This document shows positions 1 through 9,012 of a stretch of DNA of 62,516 nucleotides, piece after piece. Made by a program: the position numbers and the translations under genes. Under the pieces are notes generated by a model that saw nothing but the letters and a program-made list of their open reading frames with translations, did not search any database and had not been told where the DNA came from. The DNA is taken from contig NZ_JJNZ01000074.1 of assembly GCF_000690055.1 (NCBI RefSeq), positions 1 through 62,516 on the forward strand, given 5' to 3'. Source of the stretch: Pseudoalteromonas fuliginea (lineage in GTDB: Bacteria > Pseudomonadota > Gammaproteobacteria > Enterobacterales > Alteromonadaceae). Numbering within the stretch: the stretch's first letter is position 1; each line of letters starts with the position of its first letter.

Positions 1-214
1 TGACTTATGTGGGTTGTGGTGATTTACATAAGATCATAAATTGCTGTGCCTGTCACGTTTTGGGGATTCGTCAGCCCGAAGGGCAGCACATGTTTGGCAT
101 TTATGCTGCATTATCGCCTATTTATGTGGAATAACCACACTTCATAGGCTCTGCCTTGCCTAAAAACCAAACATATTGCTGCAAATTCAACTATCAAAGA
201 TCAACACGCCCTAA
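1..214. repeat. Partial terminal-inverted-repeat (MITE-like) element, copy 1
   Basis: From about position 72 to 214 this stretch is clearly similar to 2650-2784 (shared words such as TTATCGCCTATTTATG and CTCTGCCTTGCCTAAAAACC). Its right end finishes in ACACGCCCTAA, the same type of end as the complete copy at 2516-2784. The left part (1-70) does not match that copy, and the left terminus lies outside the window or is lost. No coding sequence is visible. It sits just downstream of egtD. Confidence 0.6.
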
Positions 215-231
215 ACATATTAAGTAAACGT

Positions 232-1206
232 TTATAGCGGTCTTAACAAGCACAATGCAAAATAGTTACTATCGTCTTGCCATGTTTGCTCTAACTTTAA
301 ATTAGCTTGCGCTGCTAGCTGCTTAAACGACTCGAGCGTGTACTTGTGAGAGTTTTCTGTATGGATACTTTCACCTTCTATAAAGTCTATTTGCTGATCA
401 TTTATAATCACGCTTTGAGTGCAATTACTTACTAAATGCATTTCAATACGGCTATGTTGCTCGTTAAAGCGTGACTCGTGGCTAAAGTTATCTATATTAA
501 ATGTGCCGTTTAGCTCGTTATTAATACGTTGTAGTAAATTTTTATTAAATGCGGCGGTAACTCCCGCTTTATCGTTATATGCATCAAGTAACACTTGGCG
601 CTCTTTAACTAAATCAACCCCAATTAATACATAACCGTTTACACCGCATAAGCGATGGAAATTATTCATAATCTCGATGGCTTTAACTGGAGAAAAATTG
701 CCAAGAGTCGAGCCCGGAAAGTACACCAAATTGGTTTGACTATCTAAAGCGGTGTCTTTGGTTAGCTGTTTAACCATTTGATTATGTGTAAAGTCTCCTA
801 GTAATGGCGAAATTGCCAAATCTGGAAATAATGGCGACAAATGTGCAAGTGAATAACTGAGCATCTCCTCAGAAATTTCAAACGGTACGAAGGTTTTTAC
901 GTTTGCCATATGCGCTAATAAATACGCGACCTTTTTACCCGAACCACACCCAGGCTCAATAATAGAGAGGTTTTCAGGTAGCATTTGAGCAATCGACTGC
1001 GAGTATTGCTCTAAAATAGACAGCTCAATACGTGTAACATAATACTCTTGTAAGGATGTTATTTGCTCGAATAATGCAGCACCTTTATCATCGTAAAAAT
1101 ACTTACACGGAAGCGTTTTTTGTTGTTGAGTTAATCCGCTTATCACGTCGTTTAAAAATTCAGTGTCGGTTATGTTACTTTTTTTAATCGCTGTTACTTG
1201 GCTCAT
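232..1206 (-). CDS. egtD: L-histidine N-alpha-methyltransferase EgtD (ergothioneine pathway)
   Basis: This SAM-dependent enzyme trimethylates L-histidine to hercynine (histidine betaine), the first step of ergothioneine synthesis in the cytoplasm. The 324-residue length fits the family. The N-terminal part has the EgtD signature YFYDDKGAALFEQIT, followed by the SAM-binding segment IEPGCGSGKK and the family motif FPGSTLGNF. The start codon overlaps the last 4 bases of egtB, so the two genes form a translationally coupled egtB-egtD operon transcribed leftward. OvoA-type fusion of methyltransferase and EgtB-like domains is excluded because the domains are on separate genes. Recognition rests on motifs only. 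Confidence 0.93.
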   Translation of the reverse strand: MSQVTAIKKSNITDTEFLNDVISGLTQQQKTLPCKYFYDDKGAALFEQITSLQEYYVTRIELSILEQYSQSIAQMLPENLSIIEPGCGSGKKVAYLLAHMANVKTFVPFEISEEMLSYSLAHLSPLFPDLAISPLLGDFTHNQMVKQLTKDTALDSQTNLVYFPGSTLGNFSPVKAIEIMNNFHRLCGVNGYVLIGVDLVKERQVLLDAYNDKAGVTAAFNKNLLQRINNELNGTFNIDNFSHESRFNEQHSRIEMHLVSNCTQSVIINDQQIDFIEGESIHTENSHKYTLESFKQLAAQANLKLEQTWQDDSNYFALCLLRPL

Positions 1207-2474
1207 ACTATATCCTTAGCTAGTCTTATCCCGCTGCACATCCACGCTTGATGTGGGTAATAAAAATTTCGGTATGTTTGTCGTAAATGGTTTTGAGGGG
1301 TAAACACACACCCACCACGTAACACCATTTGGTTATTCATAAATTTACCATTGTACTCCCCTGCTACTCCTTCAATAGGTTTAAAACCGGGGTATGGTAA
1401 ATATGCACTGTTTGTCCATTGCCAACATGAATCCGTTAACTGGTTTATTTCGGTATCATCTTTTGCTTGTTGTGGTATTAGGTAGTTATTATTAGTGTCT
1501 GTTAAAGATGTATTTTTAGCTGCATATTCCCATTCGAACTCTGTAGGCAAGCGAGCCTTTACAAAATTAGCATAGGCGCTGGCCTCAAAATAACTAACAT
1601 GGCTGATGGGTGCACTTAAATTTAAAGGCTGCAATCCGTAGTGTGTAAACTCAAACCATTCGTTATTTATGCAATGCCAATATAATGGATGCGTTAAACG
1701 AGTGTTTTGAATATGCGCCCAACCGTCGCTTAACCAATATTGTGGATTGCTATATCCACCGGCATTTATTAAGTCTAAATATTCACCATTAGTGACCAAT
1801 CTATTAGCAAAACTGAATGGATGAATTAGTACTTGGTGTTTGGGGCACTCGTTATCATATGCAAATTCATCGTCGGCATTTGTGCCAATATTAATAATGG
1901 CTTGTTCAAAATTGATAAAATTAAGGGGTTTAATATCAGCTGATTTTTTTTGGCTATTTAAAAGCGATGTTTTATATTGAGGAAATAATGGATTTACTGA
2001 AAAGTTATATTTAATATCCATAAGCATTAGCTCTTGATGCTGTTGCTCGTGGTGTAACCCAAGTTCAATAATATCTTTAATGTGCGGGTTAACGTCAGTC
2101 TTAAGTAATTCAATCACGCGGCTATCTACATGTTCTCTGTAAGCTAGTACTTCGTCTAAACCTGGCCTAGATAAGCTTCCTCTGTTTGCCCGTTTAAATT
2201 GCTCTCCAATCCCATTGTAGTAAGAATTAAAAAGCATTTTATAGTGAGGGTTAAACACTGCGTACTGTTTACAATAAACACTAAGTAAAAACGTTTCAAA
2301 AAACCACGTGGTATGCGCTAAATGCCATTTAGTGGGACTAGCATCAGCCATAGCTTGTAATTGGCAATCTTCCACAGTGAGTGGTTCGATAATGGCTAGG
2401 CTTTCGTCTCTAACGCTGCAAAAGTGTTTAACAAGTTCGTTTTGATTGGTATCGTTTGTAACGCTTTCACGCAT
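1203..2474 (-). CDS. egtB: Ergothioneine biosynthesis sulfoxide synthase EgtB
   Basis: This non-haem iron enzyme joins hercynine to a thiol (cysteine or gamma-glutamylcysteine) with O2 to give the sulfoxide intermediate of ergothioneine. The order is an N-terminal DinB_2-like domain with HLAHTTWFFETFLL and the iron-ligand stretch HHEQQHQELMLMDI, then a C-terminal formylglycine-enzyme-like fold with LPTEFEWEYAAK and RQTYRNFYYPHQAW, ending at GIRLAKD. The 423-residue length is typical. It precedes egtD with a 4-base overlap. No EgtA, EgtC or EgtE gene is visible nearby, so the C-S lyase must be elsewhere. Despite the FGE-like fold, this is not a sulfatase maturase, because the iron-binding DinB half is present. 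Confidence 0.92.
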   Translation of the reverse strand: MRESVTNDTNQNELVKHFCSVRDESLAIIEPLTVEDCQLQAMADASPTKWHLAHTTWFFETFLLSVYCKQYAVFNPHYKMLFNSYYNGIGEQFKRANRGSLSRPGLDEVLAYREHVDSRVIELLKTDVNPHIKDIIELGLHHEQQHQELMLMDIKYNFSVNPLFPQYKTSLLNSQKKSADIKPLNFINFEQAIINIGTNADDEFAYDNECPKHQVLIHPFSFANRLVTNGEYLDLINAGGYSNPQYWLSDGWAHIQNTRLTHPLYWHCINNEWFEFTHYGLQPLNLSAPISHVSYFEASAYANFVKARLPTEFEWEYAAKNTSLTDTNNNYLIPQQAKDDTEINQLTDSCWQWTNSAYLPYPGFKPIEGVAGEYNGKFMNNQMVLRGGCVFTPQNHLRQTYRNFYYPHQAWMCSGIRLAKDIV

Positions 2475-2515
2475 AATAGTAATAATCCTTTGCCTATCTA
2501 TTTATAAAATATAGC

Positions 2516-2784
2516 TTAGGGCATGCTGAGCTTTTTGGATTGAAATTTGTTCAATCTAGGGTGATTAAATCGCGGCACGAGGTTTGTAACCTAGTGGGCT
2601 AAGTAAAAACCGAGTAACAAAGAGTTAATCGTCCCTAGAAAGAACCCAAAAGGCAGTGTATGTTTGGTATTTATGCAGCGTTATCGCCTATTTATGGGGA
2701 ATGACCACACTACATAGCCTCTGCCTTGCCTAAAAACCAAACACACTACTGCAAATTCAATCGCCAAAATTCAACATACCCTAA
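2516..2784. repeat. Complete terminal-inverted-repeat element (MITE-like), copy 2
   Basis: The left end reads TTAGGGCATGCTGAGC and the right end, read on the other strand, TTAGGGTATGTTGAAT. The arms stay similar for about 34 bp, through GATTGAA and TTTG. The element is 269 bp, has no ORF, and is bounded by TA on each side, which would fit an IS630/Tc1-type target duplication. It shares its right half with 72-214. The 2475-3367 gap otherwise holds only the egtB upstream region, a third arm and the BCCT leader. Confidence 0.65.
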
Positions 2785-2859
2785 TGTTGTGTTAAATCAT
2801 ATTCATATTACAACTTGATTAAAGATGCTTATCGGCTTATAAATTTATAATAGCCTTGA

Positions 2860-3025
2860 AGAAAAATTTGCTCCTTGCTAGCTGGCTTTTGATTATTTTT
2901 ACGTGCATGCAAGCATGAGAAATAACGCATAAGCTGTTACCGAACCGCTAAGCTATAAATCTAGGAGCGATTAAATTGCGCCTAAATTAAACAAATTTCA
3001 ATCCTAAAAGACTAACAAGCCCTAA
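2860..3025. repeat. Solo arm of the same inverted-repeat family, copy 3
   Basis: The end at 3025 (ACAAGCCCTAA) preceded by CAAATTTCAATCCTAAAAG is, on the opposite strand, nearly the same as the left arm of the element at 2516 (TTAGGG, then GGATTGAAATTTG). It therefore lies inverted relative to that arm. A matching far end is not visible, so the left limit given is approximate and the copy may be truncated. Confidence 0.5.
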
Positions 3026-3367
3026 TATTTAAGCATTAATTAAGATACTTAAAAATGATCTTTTTTTACTTAACCAAGTAAATTAATACTTTTAATAGCA
3101 AACTAAATTTTAACGTTCACTGAATTTTTAAATTTAGAGCTTTTAAATGAAAGAATCATGAATTTGGCCATATAAACAGCGTTTTAAATATAAATACATT
3201 TACATTTAATATTTAACTCATACACTACTAGCTGTATGATCACTATTCAAATTAGTTAGTCTACAAATAATTACAGTATTACTTTTTACTTAATATTTAA
3301 AGGCTAATGTAATTCGATATGACGCCGAATTTATTTTGGCTTGTTAGGACAACTAAAGAGGTATTGC

Positions 3368-4948
3368 ATGAAGGAAAATCATGACAAATATAGTATTGAC
3401 AACACGGATTACACCGTAGGTCAGGACAACGTACAAAAGTGGGGTTTTGATATACACAACCCTGTTTTTGGAACTAGTGCGGGCCTGATTGTCATCTTTT
3501 TAATCGCCATACTTGTTACCGACCCACAAACTGCAAAAACAGCGCTTGATAGTATCAAGACCGATATTATTAATAATTTTGATGCCCTATTTATGTGGGC
3601 TGCTAACTTCTTTGTACTCTTTTGTTTAGCACTTATTGTTTCTCCTTACGGTAATATTCGCCTTGGTGGTGATGACGCTAAACCTTCTCACTCTCGCGTT
3701 TCATGGCTTGCTATGTTATTTGCTGCGGGTATGGGTATCGGCCTTATGTTTTGGGGCGTTGCTGAACCAGTTGCTTACTTTACTGGTTGGTACGAAACAC
3801 CGCTTAATGTAGCTGCTAACACAGCAGAAGCTGCAAAATTAGCAATGGGCGCAACTATGTTTCATTGGGGTCTTCACCCTTGGGCTATTTACGCTGTTGT
3901 TGGTTTATCTCTTGCGTTTTTTACCTATAACAAAGGTTTACCGCTTTCGATTCGTTCTATTTTTTACCCTATATTAGGTGATAGAGCGTGGGGTTGGCCT
4001 GGTCATATCATTGATATTTTAGCTGTACTTGCTACGTTATTTGGCCTTGCAACGTCTTTAGGTTTAGGTGCGCAGCAAGCTTCTGCAGGTATTAACCATG
4101 TATTTGGCACAGAAGGTGGCATTGGCTCTCAAATTTTAGTTATTGCAGGTGTAACACTTTTAGCCATTGTCTCTGTGGTTCGTGGTATTGACGGTGGTGT
4201 GAAACTGCTAAGTAATGTAAATATGCTAATTGCGTTTTCATTATTATTGTTTGTTTGTTTAGTAGGCTTTGCTGTAGCAATGGGTAATATACCAACTACC
4301 GTAATGGGCTATGTAGAAAATATTATTCCATTGAGTAATCCTCACGGTCGTGAAGACGAAACGTGGATGCATGGTTGGACTGTGTTTTACTGGGCTTGGT
4401 GGATTTCCTGGTCACCGTTTGTAGGTATGTTTATCGCGCGTGTATCACGGGGTCGTACAATTCGTGAATTCTTAATTGCGGTTTTACTTATCCCTACTCT
4501 AGTTACTGTTTTATGGATGTCTATTTACGGCGGTATTGCGATTGATCAAGTAGTTAATGGTGTTGGTGCGTTAGGCACTAATGGTTTAACTGAAGTACCT
4601 TTAGCTATGTTCCAAATGCTTGATGAGTTACCTTTATCTAATATTTTATCGTTTATTGCAATTTTATTAGTGTTGGTATTTTTCATTACGTCATCTGACT
4701 CTGGTTCATTAGTAATTGATTCAATTACAGCTGGCGGTAAAATTGATGCACCGGTACCACAACGTATATTTTGGGCATCGGTTGAGGGCGCAATTGCAGC
4801 TGCTTTACTTTGGATTGGTGGCACACAAGCAATTGAAGCACTACAAGCAGGCGCTGTCTCTACAGGGTTGCCATTTACTATTGTATTGTTGTTTATGTGT
4901 TTAAGCTTAGTTTTAGGTTTACGAACTGAGCCTCGCCCAGTTAAGTAA
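3368..4948 (+). CDS. BCCT-family betaine/choline/carnitine-type transporter
   Basis: This inner-membrane secondary transporter is for trimethylammonium compounds such as glycine betaine, choline or carnitine. Family signatures are GMGIGLMFWGVAEPVAYF, FHWGLHPWAIYAVVG (the aromatic substrate box) and FYWAWWISWSPFVGMF, followed by the usual RGRTIREF. About twelve hydrophobic segments are present in 526 residues. I start it at the ATG at 3368 because AAAGAGGT lies 6 bases before it; the in-frame TTG at 3341 has no such site. It faces away from egtBD across about 890 bp of repeat-rich DNA and ends in a strong terminator. The substrate cannot be read from sequence: osmoprotectant uptake is the default, and hercynine or ergothioneine (also betaines) is a possibility. 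Confidence 0.9.
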   Translation: MKENHDKYSIDNTDYTVGQDNVQKWGFDIHNPVFGTSAGLIVIFLIAILVTDPQTAKTALDSIKTDIINNFDALFMWAANFFVLFCLALIVSPYGNIRLGGDDAKPSHSRVSWLAMLFAAGMGIGLMFWGVAEPVAYFTGWYETPLNVAANTAEAAKLAMGATMFHWGLHPWAIYAVVGLSLAFFTYNKGLPLSIRSIFYPILGDRAWGWPGHIIDILAVLATLFGLATSLGLGAQQASAGINHVFGTEGGIGSQILVIAGVTLLAIVSVVRGIDGGVKLLSNVNMLIAFSLLLFVCLVGFAVAMGNIPTTVMGYVENIIPLSNPHGREDETWMHGWTVFYWAWWISWSPFVGMFIARVSRGRTIREFLIAVLLIPTLVTVLWMSIYGGIAIDQVVNGVGALGTNGLTEVPLAMFQMLDELPLSNILSFIAILLVLVFFITSSDSGSLVIDSITAGGKIDAPVPQRIFWASVEGAIAAALLWIGGTQAIEALQAGAVSTGLPFTIVLLFMCLSLVLGLRTEPRPVK

Positions 4949-4985
4949 TACTTTTAGTAAGTAACACTTTTAGCTAGTAACGAAA

Positions 4986-5012
4986 GCGCCGCAATTTTGC
5001 GGCGTTTTTTTT
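4986..5012 (+). terminator. Intrinsic terminator after the BCCT transporter gene
   Basis: The perfect stem CGCCGCAA/TTGCGGCG (4987-4994 with 4997-5004) is followed by eight T. It lies 38 bases after the stop and separates this gene from the convergent exonuclease gene. Confidence 0.9.
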
Positions 5013-5038
5013 GTTTAATAACTTTAAATTGTATGCGC

Positions 5039-5749
5039 TTATAGCAATAACTCTGAAATGGGCGTGTCTACACGATAATGGTGACTCAGTTGCGCTTGTA
5101 AAAGCTCAGCTGTAGCAAGTGCATCCGTTAGCGCATTGTGATTTTGATATGCAGGTAGAGAATAACGCGCACGGCAATCTGTTAGTCTAAGAGAACCTAA
5201 TTTTGTGTTAAACAGCCGCCCTAATAACCCTTGCCTTGCTTTTAGTGCTCTTTTTTCTATTTCCATTGTATCTACCAGTGCAAACTCAATCCCTTCTTTA
5301 AGTCTTATTAATAAAGCATTGTTTAAAAAGTGGCGCTCTATTGCAGCGTAATGCACCACGACAACTTTACCACTGAGCGCTTCAAGTAAAGGCTCTATAA
5401 TTTGATTAAAGTCAGGGGCCTCATTTACCTCAGAGTGCGTTATTCCATGTATTAAAATAGACTCTTCATGAAGGTTTCGTCTAGGCTGCACAACCCAATG
5501 CCGACTGTGCTTACAATAAATGCGCTCTAAATTGAACGGCACTAAACCAACACTCACTATATCGTCGTTTTGGCTATTTAAGCCTGTTGTTTCAAAATCC
5601 ATTGCTACAAAAGGTACGTCTTTTATTGCAGCTTTGTCTTGATTATAAGCACCCGCATAAAAGTGTTTTAAGAGTTTATTTTTGGTGCTATTGGCAAGCT
5701 CGTTATACCTAGCTTGCCAATTAATTGCTTTATGATTACGCGGATTCAT
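5039..5749 (-). CDS. 3'-5' exonuclease, DnaQ/epsilon-like (DEDDh)
   Basis: This is a DEDDh-superfamily exonuclease. Exo I is AMDFETTGLN, Exo II is in the VVVHYAAIERHFL region, and Exo III is HNALTDALATAEL, which carries the catalytic His and Asp. At 236 residues it is close in size to PolIII epsilon. The locus and sequence differ from dnaQ, and it follows the cNMP/CBS/DUF294 gene by 3 bases, so the two are one operon. This exonuclease plus DUF294 pairing is, as I recall, common in marine Gammaproteobacteria and often sits near transporter genes. The physiological substrate is unknown. Confidence 0.85.
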   Translation of the reverse strand: MNPRNHKAINWQARYNELANSTKNKLLKHFYAGAYNQDKAAIKDVPFVAMDFETTGLNSQNDDIVSVGLVPFNLERIYCKHSRHWVVQPRRNLHEESILIHGITHSEVNEAPDFNQIIEPLLEALSGKVVVVHYAAIERHFLNNALLIRLKEGIEFALVDTMEIEKRALKARQGLLGRLFNTKLGSLRLTDCRARYSLPAYQNHNALTDALATAELLQAQLSHHYRVDTPISELLL

Positions 5750-5752
5750 AGG

Positions 5753-7648
5753 CTACTTCATACCAGAGTTTGCTGTGTAGCTAAATTTTAAATAGCTTTG
5801 TGCTTTTTCTAAAATAGCGAATGCCTCTTTTAAGTTTCGTTGCTCGAACGGAGAAAGTAAATGTGGGTCTAAGTCGTTATCGGGCTCTTCGCCCTTCTCT
5901 ATTTGCCACGCTTGATGGCGAATTCGCATCATGGCAATGTACTCAAGTGCATCACGTAAATCTTGCGCTTTGCCTTGTGGTAAAAGTTTTGCGTCAATAA
6001 TATCTTCTAATCGCTCAAACGAGTTTTGTTTGCGTGAACCAATGGCTAATGCGTGCACCCGAATAACATCAGAAAGAGGTGCAGTCCCTCTTCGCTTTAA
6101 GTTCATTGAACGCTTATGTTGGCCATTATGCTCCATAACAAAGCCTTTAAAGAAGCCAAGTGGAGGTGTTCTGTTGCGTGCATTTGCTGCCATATTAGCT
6201 AAAAACACGCGATTTACTTTACTTTGTTTTGCTATAAATATTTTAAGCTCGTCGGCCCACTTAGTTTTACCCCACACACCGTCTAAATCAAAAAATATAG
6301 CGCTATTAAGCAGCGCTTGTGGTTTTGGCTGCGCTATCCAATCTGCAAATTGATCGAACCACTGTGAGCGAGTTTTACGCCATTTTTTAAACGACGCCAT
6401 AATTTCTCCATCACAGTAGGTGTAACCACACTGCGCTAAGCCATCACACACAAAATCAGCAATATTTTGAAAATACGCGTTATGTTTCTCGTCGTCGTAA
6501 CTGTCATCTAAAATAAGCGCGTTGTCTTGATCGGTTACAATAAGTTGCTCGTCTCGAGCCATTGAGCCCAGAGCAATAAAACAGTAAGGCACAGGAGGTC
6601 GTCCAAACTTTTCTTCTGCTAATACAAGTAGTCTTTGTTTAAATGTACGCCCTATAACAGCCATGGCTGTACCAACCATGTGTGAGTTTGCATCTTCATT
6701 CACCATACGAACAAACACATTGGGCAATTGGCGCGCATAATGCGCCAAATCCTCTATTGTTTGTTGAGCCAGTATGCCACGCACTAACAGTAAGCTGCTT
6801 TGGGATTCATAACGCAAAATATCAGAGAGTGAGATAACTCCAATTGGGCGTCTTTTCTGTACGACTGGCAAATGATGTAAGTTATCTCTAAGCATGGCAA
6901 GTACTGCTTCGAAAATATAGTCATTAGCATCTAAAAGCACTAAGTTAGTGGACATAATCTCTTTTGCTTGCGTGTTAAAGGCAAGCCCTTTAGCCACTAC
7001 TTTAGTGCGTAAATCCCTATCAGTTATTATACCAACTACTTGTCCATCATCTTCTTCTGGGTCATCATTTATGGGTTTATTTACATCGGTTACCAACACT
7101 GACGATACCGCCTCTTCGGTCATTAATTTAGCGATATCTTGTATTGTAGAAGTTGCATCTACGGTCACTACATCTCTGTGAATTAATGATTTTACCTTCG
7201 CGGTTGTCAGGTCATTACCATCGGCTTGCTCGACAATAGCTTGATGCAAACGCACGTTACCGTCTGTTTCGAAGTAATCAGCAAACGCATCAAACTCATC
7301 ACAGTAACGATTAAATAGTTCAACATTTATGCAATACACTAACGTATCTTCCAGAGCAGTTGCAGGAAAACGCACCTTACGGTTCATCAATAAACCCATT
7401 TGACCAAATATACCTGCGGTAGCCAAACGATTGTACAGCTCGCCATTTCGGCGATACATTTCTACAGAACCACTTCTAATTACATACAAATCAGAAATGT
7501 CTTGTCCAAAACTCAAAATATCTGTTTGAGCTCTGAAATAAGCCACTTCTACTTGTTGAGCTAGCTCATTAAGCGCTTTTTGAGGTAAGTCATCAAAAGG
7601 AGGATGTTGTGCTAAAAATTGTGCGATTTCAACTTGTTCGGCTTGCAT
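5753..7648 (-). CDS. cNMP-binding / CBS-pair / DUF294 nucleotidyltransferase-like protein
   Basis: This 631-residue cytoplasmic protein has four parts. Residues about 10-130 form a cyclic-nucleotide-binding-type beta-roll (QDISDLYVIRSGSVEMYRR). Residues about 155-290 are two CBS motifs (GIITDRDLRTKVVAKGL and HHLPVVQKRRPIGVISLSDI). Next is a DUF294 nucleotidyltransferase core with ALGSMARDEQLIVTDQDNAL, whose GS and DQD residues match the GlnD-like fold. Last is a DUF294 C-terminal helical domain. It resembles a signal-sensing nucleotidyl transferase acting on an unknown target. The gene is first in a two-gene operon with the exonuclease. Confidence 0.88.
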   Translation of the reverse strand: MQAEQVEIAQFLAQHPPFDDLPQKALNELAQQVEVAYFRAQTDILSFGQDISDLYVIRSGSVEMYRRNGELYNRLATAGIFGQMGLLMNRKVRFPATALEDTLVYCINVELFNRYCDEFDAFADYFETDGNVRLHQAIVEQADGNDLTTAKVKSLIHRDVVTVDATSTIQDIAKLMTEEAVSSVLVTDVNKPINDDPEEDDGQVVGIITDRDLRTKVVAKGLAFNTQAKEIMSTNLVLLDANDYIFEAVLAMLRDNLHHLPVVQKRRPIGVISLSDILRYESQSSLLLVRGILAQQTIEDLAHYARQLPNVFVRMVNEDANSHMVGTAMAVIGRTFKQRLLVLAEEKFGRPPVPYCFIALGSMARDEQLIVTDQDNALILDDSYDDEKHNAYFQNIADFVCDGLAQCGYTYCDGEIMASFKKWRKTRSQWFDQFADWIAQPKPQALLNSAIFFDLDGVWGKTKWADELKIFIAKQSKVNRVFLANMAANARNRTPPLGFFKGFVMEHNGQHKRSMNLKRRGTAPLSDVIRVHALAIGSRKQNSFERLEDIIDAKLLPQGKAQDLRDALEYIAMMRIRHQAWQIEKGEEPDNDLDPHLLSPFEQRNLKEAFAILEKAQSYLKFSYTANSGMK

Positions 7649-7744
7649 AAATCCCTTCCTGTATGCGCATTAAAATGACTAAATCTATTTTGCAGACTAA
7701 CACTATCATCGGGGTGTGAAAACAATTACTGCACAATTTTGGGC

Positions 7745-7772
7745 ACAAAAAAAGAGCCTAAATAGACTCTTT
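7745..7772 (-). terminator. Intrinsic terminator downstream of trhO
   Basis: On the minus strand AAAGAGTC and GGCTCTTT form an 8-bp stem (one G-T pair) around TATTTA, followed by a T run. It is 24 bases past the trhO stop. Confidence 0.75.
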
Positions 7773-7796
7773 AAATGTAACACTTATTGTATAAAT

Positions 7797-8804
7797 TTAT
7801 TTACCGCGCTGAGCGTCTTTTTGGGCTTTTTTAGCTTCTTTACGTTGCTGTAAAACAGCTTGTGCCTCATTACCGATATGGCCCTCACCGCGCGCTTGCG
7901 CTAGTTCTATTTGCTTTTGGCGCTCTGCAAAACGTGCGCGTTGTTCGTCCGTTACTTCTTCAATACAGTGATGACAAGAAACGCCTTCCATGTATTCAGG
8001 CTTTAACTTTTCGTCTTCTGTAATTGGCATACGACACGCGTGGCATTGATCATAAGAGCCTTTTTGTAGTTCGTGATCAACCGCAACACGATTATCAAAT
8101 ACAAAACACTCGCCTTCCCACATGGTTTCTTCTTTTGGCACTTCTTCTAGGTATTTTAAAATACCGCCTTCAAGGTGATAAACCTCATCAAAACCTTGCT
8201 CTTTCATGTAGGCTGTCGATTTTTCGCAGCGGATACCGCCGGTACAAAACATCGCCACTTTTTTGTGTTTTTCAGGGTCTAAGTTTTCTTTTGCCCACTG
8301 TGGAAATTCGCGAAAGGTTTTAGTATTTGGATCAACCGCATTTTGAAATGTACCAATTTCAATTTCGTAATCATTACGTGTATCAATTAAAATTACTTCA
8401 GGGTCAGATATAAGTGCGTTCCACTCATTTGGCTTTACATAGCTACCCACAACTTTAAGCGGATCTACGCCTTCAACGCCCATCGTTACAATTTCTTTTT
8501 TTAGTTTTACTTTAGTGCGGTAAAACGGACATTCATCGTCGTAAGATTCTTTTGTTACGATGTTTTTTAAATTTGGTTGCTCATCAAGCCAGGCTAATAA
8601 GTTGTCTATCCCTTCACGTTTTGCAGAAACAGTGCCGTTTATACCTTCGGCAGCGAGCAATAAAGTACCGCGTACTTCATTTGCTTCCATCACTTCTAGT
8701 AATGGCTTACGGATAGCTTCAAATTCAGGTAAACCTACAAACTTATACAGCGCACATACTACAAAGTGATCGCCCGTTACATTATCTTTATGAACAACAG
8801 TCAT
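7797..8804 (-). CDS. trhO: tRNA uridine-34 5-hydroxylase TrhO (YceA), rhodanese family
   Basis: TrhO uses O2 to make 5-hydroxyuridine at position 34 of certain tRNAs. The N-terminal domain (ALYKFVGLPEFEAIRKP) is the family-specific region. A central rhodanese domain carries the active-site loop FCTGGIRCEKSTAYM. A C-terminal cysteine cluster (CHACRMP and CHHC) precedes a charged, Lys/Gln-rich tail. The 335-residue length is usual. It stands alone, with its own terminator and a divergent helicase gene upstream. Confidence 0.93.
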   Translation of the reverse strand: MTVVHKDNVTGDHFVVCALYKFVGLPEFEAIRKPLLEVMEANEVRGTLLLAAEGINGTVSAKREGIDNLLAWLDEQPNLKNIVTKESYDDECPFYRTKVKLKKEIVTMGVEGVDPLKVVGSYVKPNEWNALISDPEVILIDTRNDYEIEIGTFQNAVDPNTKTFREFPQWAKENLDPEKHKKVAMFCTGGIRCEKSTAYMKEQGFDEVYHLEGGILKYLEEVPKEETMWEGECFVFDNRVAVDHELQKGSYDQCHACRMPITEDEKLKPEYMEGVSCHHCIEEVTDEQRARFAERQKQIELAQARGEGHIGNEAQAVLQQRKEAKKAQKDAQRGK

Positions 8805-9012
8805 TATATTTCCTATTTTGCCTTGTTAGCCAATATTGGCGTTTACCGAATCGTAAATCCGGCGCATATGGGGCGCGTATTTTACGCTTTTTTAGTTTAA
8901 TTGCAAAAAATAGCGCTATAGATTGGTTTTTACTGTTAGCGACCTAGCTGTGTAAGCTATAATGCGCTGATAAATTTATAGAGTTAATTTGCTCATTTTG
9001 GAGAAACACACA

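Noticed and set aside
1203..2474. Formylglycine-generating enzyme that could mature the sulfatases
   Set aside because: The DinB iron site and operon with egtD show it is EgtB.
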